From assembly GCF_932526225.1 (NCBI RefSeq), contig NC_064044.1:4643747-4707746 (forward strand): 64,000 nt of DNA, read 5' to 3'. The stretch is from Nematostella vectensis. Its lineage: Eukaryota > Cnidaria > Anthozoa > Actiniaria > Edwardsiidae. The first letter of the stretch is position 1. Each line of letters begins with the position of its first letter. The notes beneath the pieces are model-generated. The model did no database searches. It was given only the letters and a program-made list of their open reading frames with translations, and had not been told where the DNA came from. This document shows positions 40,945-50,907 of the stretch, piece by piece. Both the position numbers and the translations under genes were made by a program.

Positions 40945-41765
40945 TTTTTACCCGATAACGCTTCATCGGGTATTTATATTTACTTTTACCCGATGACGCT
41001 TTATCGGGTATTTATATTTTCTTTTACCCGATAACCTGATAACGCTTTATCGGGTATTTATATTTTGTTTTACCCGATAACGCTTTATCGGGTATTTATA
41101 TTTTGTTTTACCCGATAACCTGATAACGCTTTATCGGGTATTTGTATTTTGTTTTACCCGATAACGCTTTATCGGGTATTTATATTTTCTTTTACCCGAT
41201 AACGCTTCATCGGGTATTTGTATTTTGTTTTACCCGATAACGCTTCATCGGGTATTTATATTTTCGTTACCCGATAACCTGATAACGCTTTATCGGGTAT
41301 TTGTATTTTGTTTTACCCGATAACGCTTCATCGGGTATTTATATTTTGTTTTACCCGATAACCTGATAACGCTTTATCGGGTATTTATATTTTGTTTTAC
41401 CCGATAACGCTTTACCGGGTATTTATATTTTCTTTTACCCGATAACGCTTCATCGGGTATTTATATTTTGTTTTACCCGATAACCTGATAACGCTTTATC
41501 GGGTATTTATATTTTGTTTTACCCGATAACGCTTTACCGGGTATTTATATTTACTTTTACCCGATAACGCTTCATCGGGTATTTATATTTTGTTTTACCC
41601 GATAACCAGATAACGCTTTATCGGGTATTTGTATTTTGTTTTACCCGATAACGCTTCATCGGGTATTTATATTTACTTTTACCCGATAACGCTTCATCGG
41701 GTATTTATATTTTGTTTTACCCGATAACCTGATAACGCTTTACCAGGTATTTATATTTGAAATAA
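40945..41765 (-). repeat. right subterminal array of the large transposon
   Basis: About 20 units of the same roughly 38-bp repeat as 37362-38025 but inverted (TTTTACCCGATAACGCTTCATCGGG plus TATTTATATTTTG), again with some units carrying an extra ACCTGATAAC insertion. Confidence 0.95.
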
Positions 41766-41896
41766 CTTTTACCCGATGAAATGTTACCGGGTATTATGCT
41801 TTTAATCTACTCCAAATTCATCGGGTATTAATAACCTTTACCAGATACCTTTTATTTATACCTGGTGGCCCTAAAGTCCAATTGATCCCAACGTTT

Positions 41897-42312
41897 AATG
41901 TTGTAGAAATAGCTTCCTTTATGAAAGGCCGCTGGTCCTCGTCATGAAGAAAGCTATTTCCAAACAGCTGACCGAGCGCTTCTCCGCTCTGAGTAAAATC
42001 TCTCTTGAGCTGCTGAAACAACACCGATGACGCGCCTTTGGCGCGCTTTGCGCTCTGACGCGGCCCAGCGCTATTTAGATTCTCAATATCTTGGAAACTC
42101 CTCGAGGCGAAACACCGTTTAAGATTACCCACGGAAGTTGCTGGTGGAGTTAAGGGCGAGGGTGATATCGGCTGCAGTTCACTCTCCTCGTACTTGACTC
42201 CCGCCAAATCGCGATCTTGATCAAGGGGAGTCAAATTCGATTTATTTAGTAGCTTTCTAGCAGCTTCTAGAATTCCAAAGGCGACATCAGTTTCTTTTGG
42301 GTGTTTCTTCAT
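41897..42312 (-). pseudogene. 5' coding part of the shattered gene's first exon
   Basis: From the ATG at 42312 (MKKHPKETDVAFGILEAARK) the frame runs about 138 codons, Ser/Pro/Lys-rich with helical stretches (LEAARKLLNK, FQQLKRDFTQ), up to the 8-bp target duplication of the large transposon at 41889. The ORF continues about 24 more codons inside the transposon end. Skipping the element, the frame continues in phase into 37231 with VVCEKKEPRKGFAEILDED. Only about 140 bp upstream, a run of CTATTTAAATACG (about 42420-42432) could be a TATA-like element. Confidence 0.7.
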
Positions 42313-44660
42313 CCTGATTATTCAGTGGCTCGTCTTGGTGCTCGTGGTCCGAACCAATCGGTGGGAATTTGCGCGCCATTTTCTTGCCTCAGTTCGTCGA
42401 GGCTCAGCTCGACAAAATCCCTATTTAAATACGTTCGGTTTTCTTCCATCGAAAGAAAATCATGAACTCTATAGCAGATATCGACATTGATTGCGTACCA
42501 CGCATTTGATGCATCGAGCGAATCGCTGTAAACTAAGATCTTAAACTAAGATCGGGTCGCTTCCCGCTCTCCTTCGCCATGGACGAACTCGAAACTTCGA
42601 ATTTGGCGCGGAACCACAATATTTATACGGATATTTCATATTAACTATTTAGGATTACTGTCACACACACTGGGTTCACTCTCTGTCATTATACAAGTAA
42701 CAGATGCCGCTTCTTGGAGTAAAGCAAAGTACAAAACAGAAGTGCTTACTGAAAGAGGTTTTAATTGGATAAGGATCGTTGCAACCTTGAAACTGATACC
42801 CCGCTCACGCTGAGTCGTTCAGAGCGCTAAACAATCACTTTTCGTGGACGTTGTAACATAATTTCTATACTTATATGTCGATCGTTCTTAAATATTTTAC
42901 CTTTTACCTATTATTTTTAACTCTTCATTTATGCTCCAACCGACAGAATCTTATAGTAAGACTCCAATTTCATTATTATTGATTCAATATTGAGAACTCT
43001 TTTGTTAACATAATGCATGTAATGTCCCTGAACAAATATAGACAAGTACTGTATATAAGGAACCACTTATAATCATTATAGTACGAACTCTGAGCTCAGA
43101 ATAAACCACGTTGTGAACCACTTGGTTGCCCGTGTCCTCCCTCCCGCGTAGCAGTTTGAGCTAGTTCACCCCTATAGCAATTGGTGGTAGAATTCCGGGT
43201 ACCGACAGGTATTTCTTACCAGTCGCTACACTTTACAAAATGTAGATCATTTTACTGGGCACAGTGCGCAAAGTAAGCAGAAAAACCTCTTATCTTCTTT
43301 TATCACAAGAAATGTCTTGTCGGTCATTTTTAAAAACACTCATCCTAAAAACGTCATCTTGCCGAGGCTACCTTGAATTCTTAACTTATACGTTTACGAA
43401 ATAAAATGCTATAATATGATATGTTATGAAAATGTATGATACGATATAATAAATGAAAGATTACATGCCCTTCCCATACCCACCCCCTATTATGTACAAC
43501 ACATTTCATGATGGTTTTGCTTGGTGTTTCTGTTGACACACCTACTAGTGGTCAAAGCGTGACTGGCCAGTGCGCGCGCATATCTCATGTAATCTCTCAG
43601 TCAGTAACAGATCTGTAGAGTTACAATCAAACATCTACTTATAGGTAAGTTTCCTTTAATTTTTAAATTTTCGCGCCACGCGCACGCAACACGTTTGACT
43701 ATCAGCGACAAAGGTGTTTAACAGACTGGTATATTCAAAGGTCTGTAAAAATCGGGGATTATGGGAAATCGGGCGTATTTGGTAATAGAGATTATTCTAG
43801 CAGAGGATAATATATAAGACATCGATGAACTAACCGTTTTAGAGGATATCGGTTTTATTCCTTCAGATGCACTTAAAAGTAGATGATTGGAATCATTTAG
43901 TTTGCTGATTTGTATGCTGATTGTACGTTTTTTTGCGAAAATAATTCATCATACTTTTTAAAAATTCCCGGTAATAAACCTGTTATACGCAGGACCCCCT
44001 TTCAGTATCTATCCGCCCATTTTTGTAGTAGTTACGCCATCTGAAATCGCACAATATAAAAACCCCTGGGACTTGTTTTTTTAATGTATCTAAGAATTTT
44101 AAATATTTTCAAATATTATTTTCCGTTTAATTCCATCATTTATTATTCTTTCCATTTTTATTTGTTTATCCCTTTCTAATTTCTTACAAAATCGTATTTA
44201 AAGAAGTCTTAATCTCATAATATTTTCAAGGTATTTTGGAGTTTACTGAAGCCCCGAAGTAACCCGTAAAGTTTCTTGAAGGCATGGAGACCCAAAACTT
44301 CGTAGTGATTTTTCGATCTCGTTTTCAGATCCCACGTTCCTTGTCGCTGGCTCTAAGGTACGTGGGGCTCTGGGAAGGAGACTGAGCCCGTATTTTTACA
44401 ATAATCATTTTTTTCTTTACTGTTTGCAATTCCCTTCTATAAGCATTAACATGTTTACAGTCTAATTGTCTATCCCAATAACATGCTTAACAATGTATTG
44501 CATTGTAACGTATTACATTGCAACGTATTGCATCAAGGATTTTGTGAGAAGTGGGGGGGAGGGTGGGGAGAGATTGCGCCGGCATAGGTATCCTGTGCAT
44601 CCTCCATGTACCTATGTACGAGCCTGTATCATTTATGCGCCATAGGTGAAGAAAGAAAAC
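42313..44660. other. gene-poor stretch
   Basis: 42313-42600 is the presumed 5' region of the shattered gene. 43090-43220 (AATAAACCACGTTGTGAACC ... CAATTGGTGGTAGAATTCC) resembles an LTR 3' end followed by a primer-binding-like TGGTGGTAG, but I find no partner LTR. 43627-43672 matches the DIRS edge hairpin. The remainder is AT-rich without supported ORFs. Confidence 0.45.
43627..43672 (+). repeat. DIRS-edge-like fragment
   Basis: ATCAAACATCTACTTATAGGTAAGTTTCCTTTAATTTTTAAATT is closely similar to the right outer edge of the DIRS element at 36718-36768 (ATCAAACTTCGACTTACAGG followed by TAAGTCTCGTTGAATTTGAG). Likely a leftover end of another DIRS copy. Confidence 0.5.
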
Positions 44661-44661
44661 A

Positions 44662-45085
44662 CCCAGACAGGGAGACCATGAACCTGGGATACACCCAGAC
44701 AGGGAGACCATGCAGATGGGATACACCCAGACAGGAAGACCATGCAGATGGGATACACCCAGACAGGGTGACCATGCAAATGGGATACACCCAGACAGGG
44801 AAACCATGCAGATGCGATACACCCAGTTAGGGAGACCATGCAGATGGGATACACACAGACAGGGTGACCATGCCGATGTGATACACCCAGACAGGGAGAC
44901 CATGTAGATGGGATACACCCAGACAGGGAGACCATGCAGATGGGATACACCACCCAGACAGGGTGACCATGCAAATGGGATACACCCAGACAGGGAAACC
45001 ATGCAGATGGAATACACCCAGACAGAAAGACCATGCAGATGGGATACACTCAGACAGGGAGACCATGTAGATGGGATACGAGGTT
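44662..45085 (+). repeat. 32-bp minisatellite, about 13 units
   Basis: Unit CCCAGACAGGGAGACCATGC plus AGATGGGATACA, with point variants (AACCTG, GAAAGAC, GTGACC). Because 32 is not divisible by three, all frames cycle and stay open, producing shadow ORFs on both strands. One unit is extended near 44950. It directly abuts the LINE fragment. Confidence 0.95.
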
Positions 45086-46035
45086 TGCCTCTTCAATTTT
45101 TAACAAGCTATTTTATGCACCGGAAGCAGTATGTTCAGTTGGAGGAAACTGTTTTATCAGCGCAACAAATAACCTGTGGTATTCCTCAGGGTAGCTTGTT
45201 AGGACCGATCCTCTTTCTAATCTATATTAATGATATGCCTAGCTGCACCGATACTTTGACTTTTCGAATTTTTGCTGACGACACTAACGTGTTTGCGTCT
45301 GCAAGTGATCTCAGAACCTTAGAAAAGCTCATGAACAGAGAATTAGGAAAAGTCAAGGATTGGTGCGACATTAATAAACTATCCATCAACTTAATTAAAA
45401 TTAATTTATGATAATCAAATCAGTTAGGAAAAAAGATGACGCGGTAGATATGAAAATCGGTAGTCAACCTCTAGAGCGTAAGAAATATATTAAATATTTA
45501 GGAGTGCTACTAGATGAGACAGTCTCCTTCAAGCACCACATCTCCTACGTATGTACACGAATCTCTAGAAATAACGGTATCCTCGCGAAACTCAGACACT
45601 TTTGATCTCTCATGCAAATGAAACAAATTTACTATAGTTTCATCTTTCCATATATATCCTATGCAATTTTAGCCTGGGGCAGTGCTTATCAAACACACAT
45701 TAAAAAAGTACAAACTAAGCAAAACCACACAATAGGACATATTTTCTTTGCAAAGACTTTTGGTACTGATACAGATAGTGCATTGCCCCTGTCTTTAAAT
45801 TACAAGCACTGAAATTCATTCACCTCTGGCATAAGGGACTTCTGCCTTATTCCTTCTCTAATTATTTTAATTATGCAAGCGGAATCCATGGTTACAATAC
45901 AAGATATGCCTCTAGGAAAAATTTATACAAAAGTAAAGTACGAACAAACTCCGGTAAACAAACTTTAGAATATGTTGCAACAGATGTTTGGGCTGATCTC
46001 CGCACTGAGTTGAAAGAGCTTTTAAGCTCTTTGTA
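45079..46035 (+). pseudogene. decayed 5'-truncated LINE reverse transcriptase
   Basis: Begins in mid-RT directly after the 32-bp array. Motifs in order: LTSYFMHRKQYVQL, ITCGIPQGSLLGPILFLIYINDMP, the catalytic IFADDTNVFA, YIKYLGVLLDETVSFKHHI, and FIFPYISYAILAWGSAY. A one-base shift near 45408, a TGA at 45603-45605, and another shift near 45812 break it. The C-terminal part continues to about 46035 (ADLRTELKELLSSL). CR1/Jockey-like by motif feel. A palindromic AAGTATTTTAATACTT-type stretch follows immediately (about 46035-46070). Confidence 0.8.
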
Positions 46036-46432
46036 AGTATTAAAATACTTACAAATTTCAAAGTACTTTGAAGCGTCATTTACTGGATGAGTAATACTAG
46101 GTCACGACTTTTTTACTCTAAATAATTATCTGCGTTACGCAGTTTAGCAGATAATTGTTTTCTGCACGATCCACCTGAATATGATAGTTATTTAATCTTT
46201 ATTATTTTCATTTTGTTTGTTTATTCTAGTTACGTAATATTTCGCATGTGTCAGGCTATATAAGCTACGGCGCTTATGCATTCGTTCCTTCGATTCGTGA
46301 ACTACATGCACACTGTACGCCACTGTCACCCCCCCCCCCCCCCCCTCCTTCGCGGTTCTTTTGAATTAATGCTATTTTATTTTTTATCCTCCTATATTAT
46401 CTAGTGTGGAGAAATAGGTAATTCAATTAAGA

Positions 46433-46733
46433 ATGCAGGAAGCCCACGATTCTTCCACCAGCTTACCAGCAGCCCAAGTCAGGCAGTACCTTTGGCTCCA
46501 GTTCTCCCGCCGGTCCTCACGCTTAACTATTGGTCGCGACGATGAAGCTGTTAAGGATGACACCAAAGAAGTTGAGTTCGTGCAAATGCTTTCATTAATG
46601 CGAGATGAGTTTTGTGGTGGTAACGGAAACGCTAATGTTAAAGGGCGGTTGAAGCACGCTATTAGTTTTTGGTCCGATACTTTGAATGCCAGAGATTTTG
46701 TTATTCGTATGATAGCAGAAGGCTATAGGCTTC
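46433..46733 (+). pseudogene. 5' part of a Ngaro/DIRS-like RT ORF, cut by the LTR element
   Basis: From ATG 46433 the frame includes LPAAQVRQYLWLQFSRR, then FWSDTLNARDFVIRMIAEGYRL at the 3' edge, the conserved lead-in to RT in DIRS/Ngaro elements. It is interrupted at 46733 by the Ty3/Gypsy insertion. The frame resumes at 51042 after the duplicated GCTTC. Upstream, GCTATATAAGC (about 46255) is a TATA-like sequence, perhaps the element's promoter. Confidence 0.8.
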
Positions 46734-46862
46734 TGTGACAAGTTGCGTGACAGAGCACGTGCTCAGAACGTGACCCTGGACCCTCGTAGATTGTGCAAGA
46801 CTCATGGCTCGTTTCACCGTTGAATAAACGTCTACAAAACTTCTTATTATCCTCTTCTTACA
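46734..46862 (+). repeat. 5' LTR, 129 bp
   Basis: Starts TG and ends CA, contains GAATAAACG as a likely polyadenylation signal (about 46820). Identical by eye to the 3' LTR over all 129 bases. Unusually short for Ty3/Gypsy. Confidence 0.95.
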
Positions 46863-46874
46863 TGGTAGCAGCGG
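46863..46874 (+). other. primer-binding site (initiator tRNA-Met type)
   Basis: TGGTAGCAGCGG immediately after the 5' LTR, complementary to the 3' end of tRNA-Met (ends ...CTACCA), the usual (-)strand primer for this type of element. Confidence 0.8.
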
Positions 46875-46880
46875 TTAACT

Positions 46881-47912
46881 ATGGCCTCAGGATATGTCTT
46901 ACCGCCGCCGGCGCCGCTGGAGATACACAATAGCAATGCTGCTGACAAATGGAAGCGATTTGTGCTCGCTTGGAAAAACTACTCGTTGGCGACTGGGTTG
47001 AACGAGAAAGCTGAAGCCGTACAAGTAGCTACGTTGCTAACAGTTATCGGTGAAGAGGCGAGAGAAGTCTACTCGACATTTACCCTGACCGAAGGAGAGA
47101 CAGACAAGATAGAGCCTGTCATAAAGAAATTCGCCGAGTACTGTCAACCAAGAAAGAACGTGCCGTTCGAAAGATTCCGTTTCAACCAGCGAATGCAAGA
47201 GCCTGGAGAGTCCTACGAGCACTATAGAACAGCGCTGAGAAAATTGGCCGAGTCCTGCGAGTTTGATACGATTACGCCAGACGAAATACTTCGAGATCGG
47301 TTGTTATTTGGAATACATGACACGAAGGTCAGAGAAAGGTTGTTACGCGAGTCCAAATTAACACTAGCGAAAACAGATGAAATTTGCCGAGCGGCTGAGA
47401 GTATGCTTGCTCAGATGAAAATAGTCAAAGATACATCTGAGACAGACGTCAATGCCGTGAGTAAATTCGAGTCGAAGAAACCCAACATCAAAAATTATCG
47501 GCGAAAGCAACGAGGTCAAGGCAAACAATGTGACAACTGTGGATACCAACATATGGCAAATCCGGAATCGTGTCCCGCACGAGGAAAGGACTGCCGGAAG
47601 TGCGGAGCGAAAAATCACTTTGCCAATAGATGCAAACAGGAAGTCAAGGCTACCGAAGTCGAAGAAACAGATATGTATCCTGAGGAGACATATCAAACGG
47701 AGGAAGTATTGGCCGTCTGGTTGGATGATTCGCAGCTGGTCACATTTCAATCAGAGTCTGGAAGTTTCATCCGTTTCCAACCTGATACTGGTGCACAATG
47801 CAATGTGTTGCCAGTGCACATATACAAGCAGGCGTGTAACGACCACAAGCTAGTAAAAGTGAAACCCGTGCAAACGTCCTTAGTGGCGTATGGGGGATCA
47901 AAGATCCCATGA
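46881..47912 (+). CDS. Gag and protease start of the Ty3/Gypsy element
   Basis: 343 codons from ATG 46881. Residues about 15-190 form the capsid-like helical region (KWKRFVLAWKNYSLATGL, FERFRFNQRMQEPGESYEHY, EILRDRLLFGI). Two zinc knuckles follow: CDNCGYQHMANPESCPARGKDC and CRKCGAKNHFANRC. An aspartic protease begins with the active-site DTGA (RFQPDTGAQCNVLP, about residue 305). The frame stops at 47912, just after AYGGSKIP. The usual C-terminal half of the protease (flap and second strand) is missing, and PILGRKACLG, which normally follows, appears at once in another frame. So a deletion probably removed part of the protease and shifted the frame. Confidence 0.88.
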   Translation: MASGYVLPPPAPLEIHNSNAADKWKRFVLAWKNYSLATGLNEKAEAVQVATLLTVIGEEAREVYSTFTLTEGETDKIEPVIKKFAEYCQPRKNVPFERFRFNQRMQEPGESYEHYRTALRKLAESCEFDTITPDEILRDRLLFGIHDTKVRERLLRESKLTLAKTDEICRAAESMLAQMKIVKDTSETDVNAVSKFESKKPNIKNYRRKQRGQGKQCDNCGYQHMANPESCPARGKDCRKCGAKNHFANRCKQEVKATEVEETDMYPEETYQTEEVLAVWLDDSQLVTFQSESGSFIRFQPDTGAQCNVLPVHIYKQACNDHKLVKVKPVQTSLVAYGGSKIP

Positions 47913-49044
47913 AATCCGCCCGATTCTGGGGCGTAAGGCATGCCTAGGCATGAACATTATACAGTACAATGACAACGACCAGTTTCACAAACCGCAGACA
48001 GATGGAGCGACAGTGTTCACCGTTGACCCCAAACCAGGAGCTGCACTAACAAGAGAAGAAATATTGGCTAAGTTCCCAGCAGTGTTCAGTGACGGGGTTG
48101 GCAAACTTGATGGAGAATACACCATCAGACTAGACACAAACGCTCAACCAGTACAACACGCACCACGTAGAGTTGCAGTAGCCCTAAGACCCCAGCTCAA
48201 GAAAACCTTGAATGATCTAGTGGACAAAGAGATAATAGCACCGGTGACCACACCCACCTCGTGGATCAGCTCTATGGTAGTAGTTCCCAAGAAAGATGGA
48301 AAACTGCGAATATGCCTAGACCCAAAGGATCTCAACAAAGCCATCCAGAGTGAAAACTATCCCCTACCAACCATAGAAGAGGTTGCAACACGATTACACG
48401 GTGCCAAGGTGTTCACGTTGTTGGATGTCCGCAACGGTTTCTGGCACGTCCAGCTAGAGGAAGAGTCGACCTATCTAACAACTTTCCATACACCGTTTGG
48501 CCGATACCGATGGAAGAGAATGCCTTTCGGGATCTCCTCAGCACCAGAAGTGTTTCAAAGAAAGATGCATGAATTTGCCGAAGGTCTGACTGGAACCGAA
48601 GTTGTTGCTGATGATTTCCTGGTAGTGGGCTATGGCGAGAGCTACGAGGAGGCAACGGCGGATCACGACAGGAACCTCCTGGCATTCCTAAACCGTTGTG
48701 ATCAACGGGACATACACCTGAATCCCGACAAGATGAGACTTAGGAAATCAGAGTTACTCTTCATTGGCCACATAGCAACTGACAAGGGACTTAAAGTCGA
48801 CCCTGCTAAAGTGCGAGCAATGGTGGACATGCCCTCACCGACCGACAAGCTTGGGGTACAGCGTCTGTTAGGCCTAGCCCAATACCTTGCAAAGTTCCTG
48901 CCCCAGCTGTCAGACATCACAAAGCCGCTGAGGGATCTCACACAGAGCGACGTGCAGTTCATCTGGGATGATGCGCAACAGTCTGCGTTTGAAAAGCTAA
49001 AGGATGCCGTTACAGTCACTCCAGTATTGCGGTACTACACCTAG
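47890..49044 (+). CDS. reverse transcriptase of the Ty3/Gypsy element
   Basis: 384 codons in the +1 frame relative to gag. It starts within the protease remnant (PILGRKACLGMN). RT blocks: VTTPTSWISSMVVVPKKDGKLRICLDPKDLNKAI, TLLDVRNGFWHVQLEEES, RMPFGISSAPEVFQR, and catalytic VVADDFLVVG (variant of the usual YxDD, here V-A-D-D). Thumb/connection: FIGHIATDKGLKVDPAKV and LGLAQYLAKFLPQLSDITKPL. It ends in TAG at 49042 by a one-base frameshift; RNase H continues in the next frame. Confidence 0.88.
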   Translation: MGDQRSHEIRPILGRKACLGMNIIQYNDNDQFHKPQTDGATVFTVDPKPGAALTREEILAKFPAVFSDGVGKLDGEYTIRLDTNAQPVQHAPRRVAVALRPQLKKTLNDLVDKEIIAPVTTPTSWISSMVVVPKKDGKLRICLDPKDLNKAIQSENYPLPTIEEVATRLHGAKVFTLLDVRNGFWHVQLEEESTYLTTFHTPFGRYRWKRMPFGISSAPEVFQRKMHEFAEGLTGTEVVADDFLVVGYGESYEEATADHDRNLLAFLNRCDQRDIHLNPDKMRLRKSELLFIGHIATDKGLKVDPAKVRAMVDMPSPTDKLGVQRLLGLAQYLAKFLPQLSDITKPLRDLTQSDVQFIWDDAQQSAFEKLKDAVTVTPVLRYYT

Positions 49045-50771
49045 ACGAGGAGATTACACTTCAGTGCGATGCGTCGCAGAGCGGATTGGGTGCCGCATTA
49101 CTACAGAATGGCCAACCAGTAGCCTACGCATCACGTGCACTCACGCCCGCTGAGACGCGTTATGCACAGATTGAGAAGGAGCTGCTCGCGATTGTCTTTG
49201 CGTGTGACCGTTTCCATACGTACGTCTACGGCCGCGAAGTCGTCAACATCGAGACTGATCACAAGCCTTTGGAACCAATCTTCATCAAACCTCTGGCGAC
49301 TGCTCCGAAACGCCTACAACGAATGCTGCTGAGTCTGCAGAGTTACAGTCTCAATGTGAAGTACAAGAAAGGCAAAGATCTTTACTTGGCTGACACCCTA
49401 AGCAGAGCTTACCTACCCGAAGTCAACGCCTGGGAGTTTACCAGGGAGCTGGAGGAGATTGACCATCGATCATGGATGCCAGTGAGAGAAGAGACTTGGC
49501 AGCAACTCAAAAATGCAGCAGTAGATGATGCGGTGCAACAAAACCTTCGAGAGGTTATAAAGAGAGGTTGGCCAGAGAGCAAAACAGACCTGCCGGAGTG
49601 CGTGCATCCTTACTTTGATATTCGAGACGAGCTAACTGTCCAAGAAGAACTCATCTTTAAAGGCCAACAGTTGGTGGTTCCTAGAGCCCTGAGGAAGGAG
49701 CTTATGGAAAAGACACACTCATCCCACATCGGTATAGAAGGCTGCATAAGACGAGCAAGAGACACGTTTTTCTGGCCGCGGATGACTGTCGAGTTGAAGG
49801 AGTACATCACAAAATGCGAAGTATGTTTGACTCATCGCAGTGGCCAACGAAAGGAGCCAATTCTCCAACATGAGTTTGTCGCTCGACCTTGGGGAAAGGT
49901 CTCAGCTGACCTCTGTGAGCTCGACAACCGAACACTGCTAGTGGTCAGTGACTACTTCAGCAACTACATAGAAGTGGCCCGGCTTAACACAGTGACGTCA
50001 CGAGCAATAATAAAGGAGCTGAAGGCAATATTTGCCAGGTTTGGCATCCCAGACACCCTTATAACCGACAATGGACCGCAGTTCGCATCAGCGGAGTTTA
50101 GTGTATTTGCCAAGACCTGGATGTTCGAACACAAGACGTCATCCCCAAGATATGTCCAAGCAAATGGGAAAGCGGAAAATGCTGTACAGACAGTAAAGAG
50201 GCTGTCTAAAAAATGCAAGACATCCGGGGGGTCAGAATTCCAAGCACTTCTCGACTGGCGGAATACTCCGACTGCTGGAATCGGAACTAGCCCGGCCCAG
50301 CGCCTTTTCGGACGTCGATGCAAAACACTTCTCCCTGTGGCTGGTTCCCTACTACAGCCTAGCTACAACACTGAAGAGGACACCAGGAAGTTGATAGGTA
50401 CCAAGCAACGCCAGAAGTTTTATTACGATAAGCACAGCAAGCCCCTGGAGCCCATCGCTGTCGGCGAAACTGTGCGCATGAAGCTACCAGGACAAGACAC
50501 GTGGACGCCTGGTACGTGTTTAGGTCAAGCCGGACCTAGGAACTACAACGTCGAGACTGAAGGTACCACCTACCGACGAAACCGCCGACAGTTGATCAGC
50601 ACTGGAGAAACAAACAGCCAAGTACCTGATGTTCTGGAATCACCAGAACCCGATGATGCTCAGCAGCAACCCAGCCAGGTTGCCCTGCCACCAGATTCTT
50701 CACAGGCTATAACAAGGCCTCGGCGGGAGGTGAAGCCTCCTGCATGGCTCAAAGACTATGTGCCAAAATAA
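49045..50771 (+). CDS. RNase H and integrase of the Ty3/Gypsy element
   Basis: The frame is open from about 49040; first ATG at 49086. RNase H: LQCDASQSGLGAALLQNG, ALTPAETRYAQIEKELLAIVFAC, IETDHKPLEPIF and LADTLSRAYLP, the expected acidic residues present. Integrase: zinc-binding HHCC (HSSHIGIEGC ... CEVC), then the D-D-E core in VSADLCELDNRTLLVVSDYFSNYIEV, LITDNGPQFASAEF and QANGKAENAVQTVK. The tail has a KHSKPLEPIAVGETVRMKLPG region, similar to the GPY/F-type extension. Frame intact to TAA at 50769. If translated it would need frameshifting from RT. Confidence 0.88.
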
Positions 50772-50892
50772 CATTGAAACTGTTAGGACACTGAACATTA
50801 GTAATAATCCATCGTATGATTTTAGTTGTAAAATTTCGATTTTTACCCTTTGATTATTATAATGTTGTTTTAACCAACCGTTAGCGTTACTG

Positions 50893-50907
50893 TTAAAAGA
50901 GGGAAGA
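50893..50907 (+). other. polypurine tract
   Basis: TTAAAAGAGGGAAGA directly before the 3' LTR, the primer for plus-strand synthesis. Confidence 0.85.

Larger units (their letters stand above)
37240..41888. mobile_element. 4.65-kb DNA transposon with subterminal inverted tandem arrays
   Basis: A perfect 8-bp target duplication CAACGTTT lies at 37232-37239 and 41889-41896. Ends are inverted: GGATCAATTGGACTTTAGGG at the left and its reverse complement at the right, perfect for about 31 bp and similar for about 80 bp. Just inside each end is a tandem array of about 38-bp units in opposite orientation. The interior holds microsatellites, short tandem repeats and a decayed LINE; I find no transposase, so it is non-autonomous. 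An 8-bp duplication fits hAT, P, Merlin or Zisupton superfamilies. It sits in a coding exon: removing it with one target copy restores the - strand frame. Confidence 0.9.
31100..42312 (-). pseudogene. multi-exon gene shattered by mobile-element insertions
   Basis: Exons (- strand, approximate): 42312-41889 joined to 37231-37050; 36959-36759 joined to 34449-34419; 33284-33219; about 32990-32887; 32690-32614; 32336-31775; about 31640-31550; about 31326-31100. Donors are good (GTAAGC at 37049, GTATAAG at 33218, GTAAAC at 32886, GTATGT at 32613). Short conserved-looking pieces are FAEILDEDVLEKY, VPDWVQLLVKLS, GASLEMILVWAIRECRL, HQSALSVYPLAIANC, LTVDGVKYSISFK and ALHCEMRNTEQLL. They match a multicopy uncharacterized cnidarian family I recall; no biochemical function is known to me. 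Four mobile elements interrupt it, three inside exons, and frameshifts occur near 36850, 32290 and 31270. It is dead as it stands. It might itself be a TE-borne gene. Confidence 0.7.

Noticed and set aside
43090-43230. Solo LTR with primer-binding site
   Set aside because: A TGGTGGTAG motif after an AATAAA-containing segment is suggestive, but no second LTR, target duplication or clear LTR start was found.
44487-45096. Long repetitive frames on both strands (CIPSAWSPCLGV- and TQTGRPCRWD-type)
   Set aside because: The 32-bp period cycles through all frames, so openness is automatic; no gene context.
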